From: Paenibacillus tundrae
GTDB lineage: Bacteria > Bacillota > Bacilli > Paenibacillales > Paenibacillaceae
Direction: 5' to 3'
DNA length: 64,000 nucleotides
NCBI RefSeq assembly: GCF_036884255.1
Contig: NZ_CP145605.1
Location: 5,208,001 to 5,272,000, forward strand
Positions within the stretch are counted from its first letter, which is position 1, and every line of letters starts with the position of its first letter. Of this stretch, positions 28,801-36,180 are shown piece by piece. The notes below the pieces were generated by a model. That model did not search any database. It was not told the DNA's origin and was given only the letters and a program-made list of their open reading frames with translations. Made by a program: the position numbers and the translations under genes.

Positions 28801-30152
28801 TGATCTGCCAATTTACTGCTGGTCACGGCACCATCCACCAGATGTTCATTGGTCACTTCGCCCGTACCGATCTGTTCCCTACCTACAGCAGCAGTCCGAA
28901 GCTGATTAGATCCAATGGCGCCATCCACCAGATGTCTTCCGCTCAGCGAGCCTTCAGCCAGATGTCTTGCTTCAATTGCACCGTCTTCAATCTGCTCACT
29001 TCCAATACTACCTGCCGCGAGCTGAGAACGATTAATTGCCCCTTCAGCCAGATGGGTCTGCTTGATCGCACCTGACTGAATATGACGAGATTCCACCGAT
29101 TGTTCTTCGATTTTGCTGCTAGTAACCGCTCCCTCACGAATTTTAGCTGTTGTCACTGCTTCGTCCGCTAACTTGGATGTATGCACCGCTCCGCCTGTCA
29201 GATGGCGAGTATCTACACCGCTGATAGCAATTTTATCTCCAGTAACAGCTTGGTTTTTAATTAACTCCTCCGTGACAAGCATGCGACTAAGATGCCTTGT
29301 GCCAATCGAACCATCCGCAATTTTGGCTGCATCAATGACCTGGTTGCCCAGCTTTTGCGATGTGATACTGCCATCTCTTATTTTCTCTCCGCCAACAGAA
29401 GCATTGCGTATTTTGTAACCAGATACCGAGCCATCAATTAAATGTTCCTCTGATACAGACGCCTCGGCAAGTTTAGCAGATACAATCGCGCCATCTGCGA
29501 TATGAATGCTGGTCACTGCGTAATCTTGTAACGCCTCGCTGCCAACAGCTCCAGGTTTCAATTTGGATGCATCTACCGAGAACGGTGCAAGTCTACTCTC
29601 TGTTACCGCATATTCACTTAGGTCATCCGTATAGATGTATGCCCCCGTTGAGCCTGGCATCTGATTCTGATTCAAAATATATCGGCGATCCTGACTTGTC
29701 GTTTCCTTCAATTCTTCTAGAACACTAGGCGCTACACTGCTCACTTGAATTTGCTTGGTTTGTTCTACGGGTGCTGGCACCTCTGGTACCTTTGCCACTT
29801 TGGGTTCAGGTTGTACTGCTTGTGGCTCAGGTTGTACTGCTTCTGCTTTTACTTCTGATTTGGCTTCTGCTTCTGCTACTGCTTTTGCTTCTGCTTCCAC
29901 TTCTGGCTTAACTTCTTTCGCGTTTGTTCCATCTGCAGCTTGATCCGCTGATACTGGCGAAGTTTCTACAGGTGTCTGATTTTGAATGGCTCTAGGAGCC
30001 GGTACAGATGTCTCCAGCCGTTCTTCCTTGTGCAAGAACGGATCCGATTTTATCGAGCCGATACGGCGATCCGTCAGTTCCAATTCCTTAAACTTCGGGC
30101 TCACATGCCGCAGTTTCGGCGTAAGAACCTTCTTTTTGCCTCTTTTACTCAT
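25848..30152 (-). CDS. Giant decapeptide-repeat fibre protein (1434 aa), possible spore-surface component
   Basis: A basic N-terminus (residues 1-50) leads into an Ala/Glu/Val/Pro linker (about 75-135). Residues 181-1170 are 99 consecutive decapeptides without a single insertion or deletion, of the form G-[SA]-[VI]-x-x-x-[HK]-[IL]-x-x. Hydrophobic residues at positions 3 and 8 recur every five residues, which suggests a beta-solenoid. Similar SAKIADGAV strings are common in phage tail fibres. Next come a Gln/Leu-rich probable coiled coil (about 1200-1285) and a beta-rich C-terminal domain ending SWIAAGPSV, resembling what is annotated elsewhere as a WIAG-tail (recollection). No signal peptide or membrane segment is visible. 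With the divergent YheC/YheD-type gene and the glycosylation operon, a spore-coat fibre is likely, though not proven. Confidence 0.8.
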   Translation of the reverse strand: MSKRGKKKVLTPKLRHVSPKFKELELTDRRIGSIKSDPFLHKEERLETSVPAPRAIQNQTPVETSPVSADQAADGTNAKEVKPEVEAEAKAVAEAEAKSEVKAEAVQPEPQAVQPEPKVAKVPEVPAPVEQTKQIQVSSVAPSVLEELKETTSQDRRYILNQNQMPGSTGAYIYTDDLSEYAVTESRLAPFSVDASKLKPGAVGSEALQDYAVTSIHIADGAIVSAKLAEASVSEEHLIDGSVSGYKIRNASVGGEKIRDGSITSQKLGNQVIDAAKIADGSIGTRHLSRMLVTEELIKNQAVTGDKIAISGVDTRHLTGGAVHTSKLADEAVTTAKIREGAVTSSKIEEQSVESRHIQSGAIKQTHLAEGAINRSQLAAGSIGSEQIEDGAIEARHLAEGSLSGRHLVDGAIGSNQLRTAAVGREQIGTGEVTNEHLVDGAVTSSKLADQSVGTAKLLEQSITASKIADQSIVASKIADEAVHGKHIAKGSIRAEHIANRGISPVHVDNAAIHSIHIASGSIEATHLATDSVSADAIAPGAVSTSHLTESAVGTYELQDGAVTDTKLADESITEEKLGSASISSRAIAPGSVSSSHLAHGGVTGAHLAPGSVGSDALRPYAVKAEHLTEHAVGVPHLQPGSVQTDAISRGAVTTDKLAPGSVTSSQIAGGSIFPPHLTDHSVTSPKLSPESVATDKLADLAVTSAKLADGSVTSSKIMAESITAKHIPAGTIRGYHLKQHSVSLEHLADEIRSPELFADGSITGNKLRPGSVNAEHLVADSVSSDTLQHDSVSSEHLQPSAVTSIHLADGSIKSDHLSNQVIHSQHLKADSVHGEHINEQAITSHHILPGSVQTDHLAPLSVTEAHLQPGLISGLHLKADSISTVQLQQDAVQSRHIHDGAIFAHHIHERSIGTAHLEEESVSTIILQEESVTRSKLASGSVDGSKLVPGAVSGVHLLGESVQSAHIQDGAIRADHIQAQSINADHIQSGAVQGDHIQEQSINGEHIQEQSIHASHLEVGSVTTEALESGAVTLDKLAEGSVDGSKLVPGAVSGVHLLGESVHSAHIQDGAIQAGHIQTDSINGDHIQSGAVQGDHIQAQSINATHIQSGAVQGDHIQAQSINAAHIRDGAITVDKLAGGAIDGSKLREQSITSQHLNVGSVNTAHLSEDIWTAIRQVSGETLEQFEASKRQEAPSIVEEDHLNQPNSINQPDHSEHLDLVNQLNVLNESDQQTQFTLADQQQQLTRLEEQTVAHAEAIQLLQTSVQEWKEQPVTESKTDLSTGEWIQPEGELSGVAETDSGNHTFELSEQSVQQAHLCENIVGSEQLQAGAVQPQHLSFQPVRSVSRQLVVQQFGMEAFILPENEECVEVTVAFEESFASEHYVIVAMSNDRGFQVSLLSQSEDEAVLEVSRAVGCKHTYGLLSWIAAGPSV
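26643..29612 (-). repeat. 2970-bp array of 99 in-frame 30-bp repeats
   Basis: The array codes residues 181-1170 of the giant protein with strict 30-bp phase. Most units differ at the DNA level, but the 3' part is nearly homogeneous. The stretch around 26941-27060 is almost identical to that around 27241-27360, an exact 300-bp (ten-unit) offset, which points to a recent segmental duplication. Within 26780-26900, 60-bp units are also near-identical. Confidence 0.95.
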
Positions 30153-30186
30153 GCAGCTTGCTCCTTCCTCTCACGTTCGTCTCCGG

Positions 30187-30195
30187 CATCATATG
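30187..30195 (-). promoter_or_regulatory. Possible mother-cell sigma -10 element before the giant repeat gene
   Basis: CATATGATG on the minus strand is one base from the sigma-K -10 pattern CATANNNTA and lies 35 bases before the start codon. A matching -35 was not found, so the call is tentative. Confidence 0.3.
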
Positions 30196-30353
30196 CTTCA
30201 ATCTAGGCATCTGCCACTTTTAATCTGGACTTTTATCCATACCGAGCCATCATGTACAAGTAAGAACGGATCAGATGAACCCCATGAAGTGAAATAGGCT
30301 GCGTACGGTTACAACGAAAAAGGCAGCTGTCCATGCCCTCCGAGCAAAACTGT

Positions 30354-30368
30354 CATACGATATCGTAT
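30354..30368 (+). promoter_or_regulatory. Palindrome and possible mother-cell sigma -10 before the YheC/YheD gene
   Basis: CATACGATA fits the sigma-K -10 pattern and overlaps the perfect 14-bp palindrome ATACGATATCGTAT. It lies about 65 bp before the start codon. Either a promoter or an operator is possible; no -35 was recognised. Confidence 0.3.
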
Positions 30369-30430
30369 AAGTACGGGTATGCCATGAACGGACGAACCAG
30401 TGCCTTGATAACTTTGAAGGAGGAGCGGTC

Positions 30431-31561
30431 ATGCCACAAGAGACGATCGGCATTATGTTCGATTCACGCATGTACCGAGGGATACCGGCCGGAAGAACCG
30501 GTCAGGAATCCCTCGCGAATTATGAGCAGGCAGCAGCTAGCCACGGATTGATCCTTTGTTTTTTGCGGCTCGAAGATATTGATTTCAACACAAAAACCTG
30601 TATAGCCTATGTAAAAAAAGAAGACGGATACGTCCGCCAAAAAATGCCCTTACCCACAGTCATTCACAACCGTGCACTTCAGCTCCGCCGAGCGGAACAG
30701 CATCAAGTTACTACCTTACTTTTGCAAGGTATTCAGGTATATAACGTTCGTAATCGTTACCGTAAGGATCACATTCACGACATGCTCCGTCAGGAGCCTT
30801 TACTGAGAGAGCATCTGCCTCATGCTGTGAGAGCCACACCTGAGTCGTTAACGGATATGATGGAGCAGTATAATGATCTGATCATTAAGCCATGTAGCGG
30901 AAGTATTGGGCATGGCATTATCCGAATATTCAAGCAAGACGGGCATTGGAAATTAACCCGTGAAACGAGAGCTTCTCGCAAAGGCTGGGCTACCTTTCGA
31001 CTAACCAAGGGGCAGCTACCCTCAGCGATCCTGCGCCGAATTTTCCGCTATGCACACCTTATTGAAGAACGTATTCCTCTCATCCGATATGAGGGAAGAC
31101 CGGTGGATCTGCGTGTTTCCGTACAACGTGGAATGGATGGTTTATGGGGAATGACTGGACTATTCGCCAAAGCCGCTCCGACACATACCTTTGTCACTAA
31201 TATCGCTCAAGGCGGTAAGGTCATGACGTTGGGTGAGGTGTTAGGCTCTGATGTGAATAGCTACGAGCTCGCACAACTGGAATCCAGAATCTGCTTAGTC
31301 TCGCTGCGTATCGCCAAAACGCTGGCGGCAAGCCTACCTCATCTTGCGGATCTAGGTCTTGATTTAGGCATCGCCCGCGACGGACAGATTTATTTTATTG
31401 AATGTAATGGACGGGATCAGCGTTACGGTTTCCGTAAAGCCGGTCTGGTGGAACAATGGAGGGCAAGTTACCACGAACCGATGGCATATGGGCGTCTTCT
31501 ACTGGAGCAGAATTCGCGTATCCCTAGACAACCACAGACGTACCGTAAGTACCCGTATTGA
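30431..31561 (+). CDS. YheC/YheD-type endospore coat-associated ATP-grasp protein
   Basis: This 376-residue protein belongs to the ATP-grasp family found in YheC/YheD of Bacillus, which are linked to the spore coat. Visible features are the N-terminal GIMFDSRMYRGIPAGRTGQESLANYEQAA, the nucleotide-binding IIKPCSGSIGHGIIRI, a VDLRVSVQRGMDGLWGMTGL strand and the metal-binding end FIECNGRDQRYGF. Such enzymes ligate a carboxylate to an amine using ATP; the substrate of this group is unknown to me. AAGGAGGAGC precedes the ATG. It is divergent from the giant repeat gene, and its stop overlaps the frame leading into psd, so the two probably form one transcript. Confidence 0.85.
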   Translation: MPQETIGIMFDSRMYRGIPAGRTGQESLANYEQAAASHGLILCFLRLEDIDFNTKTCIAYVKKEDGYVRQKMPLPTVIHNRALQLRRAEQHQVTTLLLQGIQVYNVRNRYRKDHIHDMLRQEPLLREHLPHAVRATPESLTDMMEQYNDLIIKPCSGSIGHGIIRIFKQDGHWKLTRETRASRKGWATFRLTKGQLPSAILRRIFRYAHLIEERIPLIRYEGRPVDLRVSVQRGMDGLWGMTGLFAKAAPTHTFVTNIAQGGKVMTLGEVLGSDVNSYELAQLESRICLVSLRIAKTLAASLPHLADLGLDLGIARDGQIYFIECNGRDQRYGFRKAGLVEQWRASYHEPMAYGRLLLEQNSRIPRQPQTYRKYPY

Positions 31562-31647
31562 TTTCGGAGGCATTCTGTGTCAATATTATGCAGAACGGCC
31601 GGGTCCTACCGGCCTTGATGTTCGCACTAACCCTAAGGGGGATATTC

Positions 31648-32439
31648 ATGGCAAAAACGCTGTTACGGTTAATGACTGAGCTTTCTTCTCGCAAATGGAT
31701 CTCGCGAACTGTGGGAGCCTTCTCCAAGAGCAGAGGAAGCAAGGCATTTATTCCTTATTTTGTCCGGACCTACGACATCCCTGTTCAGGAAGCAGAGAAA
31801 GACTGGAAGGAATACCGTTCACTGAATGATTTTTTTACTCGCAAATTAAAACCAGGCATGCGCCCATTAGACCTTTCGGAACATGCGCTAATTAGTCCAG
31901 TAGATGCCAAAATTACGGCAGCGGGTCCAATATCCGCAGGAACACTCCTGAATGTTAAGGGACAAAACTATACACTTGCTGAATTGTTGAATCACTCACC
32001 ACATCTGGAGAAATACAAACATGGTTATGCCTTCGTCCTGTACCTCAGCCCTCGCGACTATCACCGCATTCATGCACCTGTTAGCGGACGCAGGATTGAG
32101 AGCGAACATATCAAGGGTAAAGTTTACCCCGTGAATGATTTTGGTCTGACACATATGAGAGCCGTGCTGAGTCGCAACGAACGGCTAATTACGTACATCG
32201 CCCATGATTATGGAGAAGTAGCTGTAGTTAAGGTCGGTGCGATGAATGTGAGCAGCATTCAGTATGCTGATGCAGACACCAGCACATGGGCACAGGGAGA
32301 TGATTTAGCCTATTTTGAATTCGGCTCTACGGTGGTTCTCCTAACGCAAAGTGGTACATTCGAACCTACACCTGGCTTACAGCCAGGAGATTCCGTCAAA
32401 ATGGGAACATTGCTCGGCCGTTTGAAACCAATTCACTGA
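31648..32439 (+). CDS. psd: Phosphatidylserine decarboxylase proenzyme
   Basis: This 263-residue proenzyme converts phosphatidylserine to phosphatidylethanolamine at the membrane. It has SLNDFFTRKLKPGMRPLD, the SPVDAKITAAG strand, the active-site His in YLSPRDYHRIHAPVSG, and the FGST motif (about residue 227). At this motif, self-cleavage before Ser produces the pyruvoyl cofactor. AAGGGGGAT stands before the selected ATG, 30 codons inside a longer frame that overlaps the upstream gene. No pssA gene is adjacent. A terminator follows. Confidence 0.93.
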   Translation: MAKTLLRLMTELSSRKWISRTVGAFSKSRGSKAFIPYFVRTYDIPVQEAEKDWKEYRSLNDFFTRKLKPGMRPLDLSEHALISPVDAKITAAGPISAGTLLNVKGQNYTLAELLNHSPHLEKYKHGYAFVLYLSPRDYHRIHAPVSGRRIESEHIKGKVYPVNDFGLTHMRAVLSRNERLITYIAHDYGEVAVVKVGAMNVSSIQYADADTSTWAQGDDLAYFEFGSTVVLLTQSGTFEPTPGLQPGDSVKMGTLLGRLKPIH

Positions 32440-32476
32440 TACTCATAAGACAGGCGGCAACTCTCATGCACAATTA

Positions 32477-32522
32477 AAAAGGATGGCGGAACACCTGTAA
32501 TCAGGGTCTCCGCCATCCTTTT
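32477..32522. terminator. Terminator after psd
   Basis: AAAAGGATGGCGGA and its exact complement form a 14-bp stem with an 18-base loop, with A and T runs on the outer sides for use on either strand. Confidence 0.85.
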
Positions 32523-32845
32523 TAGATTAGTCTATGTATCATGCTAGCATGATACAGCCATTTCACTGCATGTATACAAGCATTACGAAGTCTCACTCCG
32601 TAATTCATTGATCGACTGATATCGCCTCAAAACCATACATCCTGCAACTCATCTGCGGGTTTCGATCGACGCAGACGGTTCCGGAAAATAAGGCATCCTT
32701 TTGTAGAGCATCCCCGGTTGCGGATCCGCCGTTTTCCGTTCATCCCAAGTCCCCCCTTCGTTTGTTCATCTGGAATGCTTTTTACTTACCCCTCACTCCC
32801 AGACTTGAAACGCTATGCTGTATCCTGGCATGAAGACCTAACGCC
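32523..32845. other. Intergenic region with a perfect 20-bp palindrome
   Basis: The palindrome with half-site GTATCATGCT lies at 32536-32555, just after the psd terminator. The rest of the region shows no open frame or further recognisable signal. Confidence 0.5.
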
Positions 32846-33631
32846 CTAACGAATCTCGGAAGGACTTTTGCCTGTATACTGCTTGAACTGACGACTGAAA
32901 AAGAAGATATCCCGATAACCTAAAGCATCCGCCACTTCGGTGACATTCATGCCAGTATGCACGAGCAGATGCTCTGCACGTTCAATACGCATACGAATGA
33001 TATACGATTGTACAGAAGAGCCAACTAACTCTTTAAACTTAATCGAGAAATAACGTGGAGATAGCCCCGCACGTGCAGCCAAATCCTCCACTCGATGCGT
33101 GATCCCCGGATGCTGACGAACATAATTCGCCACTTCCTGAATCACATCCGATAGCTGGTTACTCACCTTTTTCTCGACAGGTGCTTCCGTATCCGCACGC
33201 AATAGATGAATCATCAACTGCTTCAAGATCAACCGACTCTCTTCGGTGCGACCGTATACGTCAGACAGGAACAGTCTTACATACCGTGCGAGCAAATGTT
33301 CAAACTCCACCGTCTCCTGGACTTCACGATAGGACTGAGGCACATCCGTCACGTCCACATCCACATCAAAATGGATATACGTCAGTACAAGCGGTTTCTG
33401 TCTATTATGTGTAGCACTTGTATGATCTCCTGGTCTAAATAGGAAACAACTGCCTTTACCCACCTCGTAAGGCTGGTCATTCAGCACAACAGTCCCTTCA
33501 CCGCTCCACACATAAAATAAATCATAATTCTGCATCGGTTTTTCCCGCTTCTGCCACTTCCATCCCGGTTCGCAGACTATTTTGGCGACAGCGGGCAAAA
33601 TAACAAATGATGACGGCGATGCCTGCAGCAT
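32846..33631 (-). CDS. AraC family transcriptional regulator
   Basis: This 261-residue regulator has an N-terminal cupin-like AraC effector domain (YDLFYVWSGEGTVVLNDQPYEVGKGSCFLFRPGDHTSATH). Its C-terminal double helix-turn-helix contains VEDLAARAGLSPRYFSIKFKELVGSSVQSYIIRMRIERAEHLL and VTEVADALGYRDIFFFSRQFKQYTGKSP. Such proteins often sense a sugar and control a transporter or glycosidase, but no such target is adjacent. GGGGGAG stands before the ATG. It is a single gene. Confidence 0.88.
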   Translation of the reverse strand: MLQASPSSFVILPAVAKIVCEPGWKWQKREKPMQNYDLFYVWSGEGTVVLNDQPYEVGKGSCFLFRPGDHTSATHNRQKPLVLTYIHFDVDVDVTDVPQSYREVQETVEFEHLLARYVRLFLSDVYGRTEESRLILKQLMIHLLRADTEAPVEKKVSNQLSDVIQEVANYVRQHPGITHRVEDLAARAGLSPRYFSIKFKELVGSSVQSYIIRMRIERAEHLLVHTGMNVTEVADALGYRDIFFFSRQFKQYTGKSPSEIR

Positions 33632-33832
33632 GTCGCCACTCCCCCTTGAATGTTAATCTCTAGCTATTGCATCGTACCCATTCCTATCGTTTGGAGCATA
33701 GGCTTACGAATTGTTCATCTCAGGTTACCCGATCCGTGTACGCAAATCCTCGTTGAAATGATGCAATATGCTCATATATATATTCTCTGCCCCTATGGGA
33801 GCAAAATGTCTTATTCTATTATACAGCGGAAT

Positions 33833-35284
33833 TCATCGAAACGAAAATGTACTCTTCTCCCAAGCGATCCGCATTCGGTTAATGCCCTCCGTAATCTCAT
33901 CCTCCTCCAAATGTGCGAAGCCAAAACAGACTGCAGGATGGCCTGGTGTGAGCTGATAACGTGCCGCATCACGGAATATTACACCATCCTCCTGAGCTAA
34001 CGTTTTGAACCGAATATAACGCTCCCGATCATCATTCCAAGAAGCATAGATATGCAGTCCTGCATCCCCTGGCTGCATGGTAAAAGCTTGGGGCAAATGC
34101 TGCTGCATCTCACGAACAAAAAAGGCATGTCGCTCCCCATACAATCGGGTTAAACGTCGTAAATGCCGCAAATACCCTCCCCGCATCATCCACTTTGCAA
34201 GTGCACGCTGTTCGAGCAGTGCAGGTGGCACAGGTTCATACAACGCTTTAGCCGCGAGAAGGGGATCTACGAGCGATGGAGGCAGCACTGCATAACCAAG
34301 CCGGAACGAAGCTACCATCGTCTGCGAGAAGGAGCCTACGTAGACAACGCGTTGTTCCCGATCAAGCACTTTGAGTGGTTCAATCGGTCTTCCTCCCCAT
34401 CGAAATTCGCTGTCATAATCATCCTCAATAATGACGGCATTTCGTTTACTTGCCCACGTCAGTAATGCCTTACGCCGTTCAAGGCCGAGAACAGCGCCTG
34501 TTGGAAATTGTCTGGTAGGTGTTACGAATAACACCTGTGCTCGCCAATCCTGAGGAATAATACCTTGAGCATCAATGTCCGCTGGAATAATCACGCCACC
34601 GCAAGATTTCACAGCATGAGCTATGCCTTGGTATCCTGGGTTTTCTAATACGGCTGCTTCTCCCTCCGAGATCAGTAACTGCGCTAGCAGTACAATCCCC
34701 TGCATGGAACCGCTGAATAATACGATCTGAGAGGCATCCGCATCTATGCCCCGTGTCCATCTAAGATGAGAGGCAATCGCTTCTCGCAGCTCTAGGTCTC
34801 CTGCGGCACTGCTATGTTCACGCCAATCGCTGCGATGAACAGCCGCCAATGCACTCTTCCACTCAGACTCCGGGAAATGCTCTGCTGGCATGCGCTGCAC
34901 CTGAAAGTTAATGATGGATTTCCCGTGTGCCAGGGCAGGCGTATCTCCCTTTTGAGTATCCAATGCTGCCACTCGCTCTCCCCATGCAGACAGGACAATT
35001 TTGGCTTCCGTACCCTTCTTAGTCGCTGTCGTTAATGTGTCTGTTACAAATGTGCCTTTCCCCCGATAAGCCTCAACGTAACCATCTGCAAGCAGCATAT
35101 CATACACCTGTGCTACAGAACCGCGTGACATACTGTACTGAACCGCGAGTTCACGTGTGGAGGGCAGTCTTGTTCCTCCGGTCAACGTGCCTGCATGTAT
35201 AGCATCACGCAATGCATGGTATAGTGCGACATATTTGTATCGGTGCTGCTGCTCATATGTATCCATCGGTAACCAGAGTTCCAT
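33833..35284 (-). CDS. MocR/PdxR family regulator (GntR HTH fused to aminotransferase domain)
   Basis: This 483-residue protein joins a GntR-type winged helix (RLPSTRELAVQYSMSRGSVAQVYDMLLADGYVEAYRGKGTFV, residues about 40-80) to a fold-type I aminotransferase domain. That domain contains the PLP-phosphate and ring contacts (GSMQGIVLLAQLL, ENPGYQGIAHAV, VIIEDDYDSEFRW). Instead of the usual Ser-x-x-Lys it reads VGSFSQTMVASFRLGY, so the PLP lysine position appears to be Thr or Met. That deserves checking because MocR proteins normally keep the lysine. AAGGAGAC precedes the ATG. It is divergent from a flavin-binding PNPOx-like gene that is probably its target. Confidence 0.88.
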   Translation of the reverse strand: MELWLPMDTYEQQHRYKYVALYHALRDAIHAGTLTGGTRLPSTRELAVQYSMSRGSVAQVYDMLLADGYVEAYRGKGTFVTDTLTTATKKGTEAKIVLSAWGERVAALDTQKGDTPALAHGKSIINFQVQRMPAEHFPESEWKSALAAVHRSDWREHSSAAGDLELREAIASHLRWTRGIDADASQIVLFSGSMQGIVLLAQLLISEGEAAVLENPGYQGIAHAVKSCGGVIIPADIDAQGIIPQDWRAQVLFVTPTRQFPTGAVLGLERRKALLTWASKRNAVIIEDDYDSEFRWGGRPIEPLKVLDREQRVVYVGSFSQTMVASFRLGYAVLPPSLVDPLLAAKALYEPVPPALLEQRALAKWMMRGGYLRHLRRLTRLYGERHAFFVREMQQHLPQAFTMQPGDAGLHIYASWNDDRERYIRFKTLAQEDGVIFRDAARYQLTPGHPAVCFGFAHLEEDEITEGINRMRIAWEKSTFSFR

Positions 35285-35316
35285 TATGCGTCTCCTTTGT
35301 ATCTCTCAGCTTTACT

Positions 35317-35349
35317 AAATTGGACTATAAATTCGAATGTAAATTGGAT
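35317..35349. promoter_or_regulatory. Direct repeat in the MocR divergent region, candidate operator
   Basis: AAATTGGAC and AAATTGGAT are repeated 24 bp apart in the 145-bp region between the MocR gene and the PNPOx-like gene. MocR proteins are known to bind such direct repeats; binding here is inference. Confidence 0.4.
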
Positions 35350-35429
35350 CTATTTATATGTCAATGTACGCTCTATTGTTAGGATAAAGCAACCTTTTCG
35401 ATTAAAAAACCAATTCAGGGGGAACAACG

Positions 35430-36047
35430 ATGAGACGAAAAGAATTTACAGTAGAAGAAGAACAAGAGATCATTACCTTTCTAGACCAGTGCTCCTTTGG
35501 TTTTCTGGGAACGATCAGCCCGGATGGACAGCCTCGGGTGACGCCACTGAATTTTGTTTATATGGACGGCTGTTTTTATTTTCATGGCAGCCTTGCTGGA
35601 GAGAAAATGAAACAGATTAAGCAGAATACTTCGGTTAGTTTTACAGTTGCCGAGGAGTTTTCGCTGATCCCTTCCTATTTTACTGATCCAGAGCTGGCTT
35701 GTCCGGCAACCTCCTTTTTCAAAAGCGTTATGGCGTTTGGTCAAGCAGAGCCGGTAAAAGACTTAGAAATAAAAGGTAGGGTTCTACAACGATTTATGGA
35801 GAAGCTCCAGCCACAAGGTGGCTATGTCCCTATCGATGCAGCGGACTCACGTTACACTGGGCAGCTCAAAGCTGTAGCCGTTGTGCAAATTACGCCAGAG
35901 CGACTAACCGCCAAGTTCAAATTTGGTCAAAATCTCTCGTCTGAAGAGTTCGAAGATCTCAGTAATAAACTGGAAGCTCGAAACGAAGGAAGGGATACAG
36001 AGACCGCTGAAATGATGCGAAAATACTGTCCTTTTCATCAGCAATAA
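35430..36047 (+). CDS. Pyridoxamine 5'-phosphate oxidase family flavin-binding protein
   Basis: This 205-residue split-barrel protein is of the NimA/PNPOx-like superfamily. The segments CSFGFLGTISPDGQPRVTPLNFVYMDGCFYFHGSLAGEKMKQIKQNTSVSFTV form the FMN-binding barrel. The C-terminus has HGxxxxxEDLSNK-like residues but no second typical substrate domain, so true pyridoxamine-phosphate oxidase activity is doubtful. GGGGGAAC precedes the ATG. Its position opposite a MocR regulator suggests a link with vitamin B6 or amino-group metabolism (inference). Confidence 0.85.
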   Translation: MRRKEFTVEEEQEIITFLDQCSFGFLGTISPDGQPRVTPLNFVYMDGCFYFHGSLAGEKMKQIKQNTSVSFTVAEEFSLIPSYFTDPELACPATSFFKSVMAFGQAEPVKDLEIKGRVLQRFMEKLQPQGGYVPIDAADSRYTGQLKAVAVVQITPERLTAKFKFGQNLSSEEFEDLSNKLEARNEGRDTETAEMMRKYCPFHQQ

Positions 36048-36180
36048 ACCTCTATTTTCAATCCACAACAACGCGGTGAAGTGTTATAACTGTCATTATG
36101 CGTAATTTCCGTGACGGGGGGATGTCAAGGTGTTATAATGTTAGGCAGTTGAATCCCAAAGACTTGGAAGGATGAAAAGA

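Noticed and set aside
26643-29612. Regular 30-bp repeats resembling a CRISPR array
   Set aside because: The spacing is continuous without spacers, the units are codon-phased within one long reading frame, and no cas gene is present.
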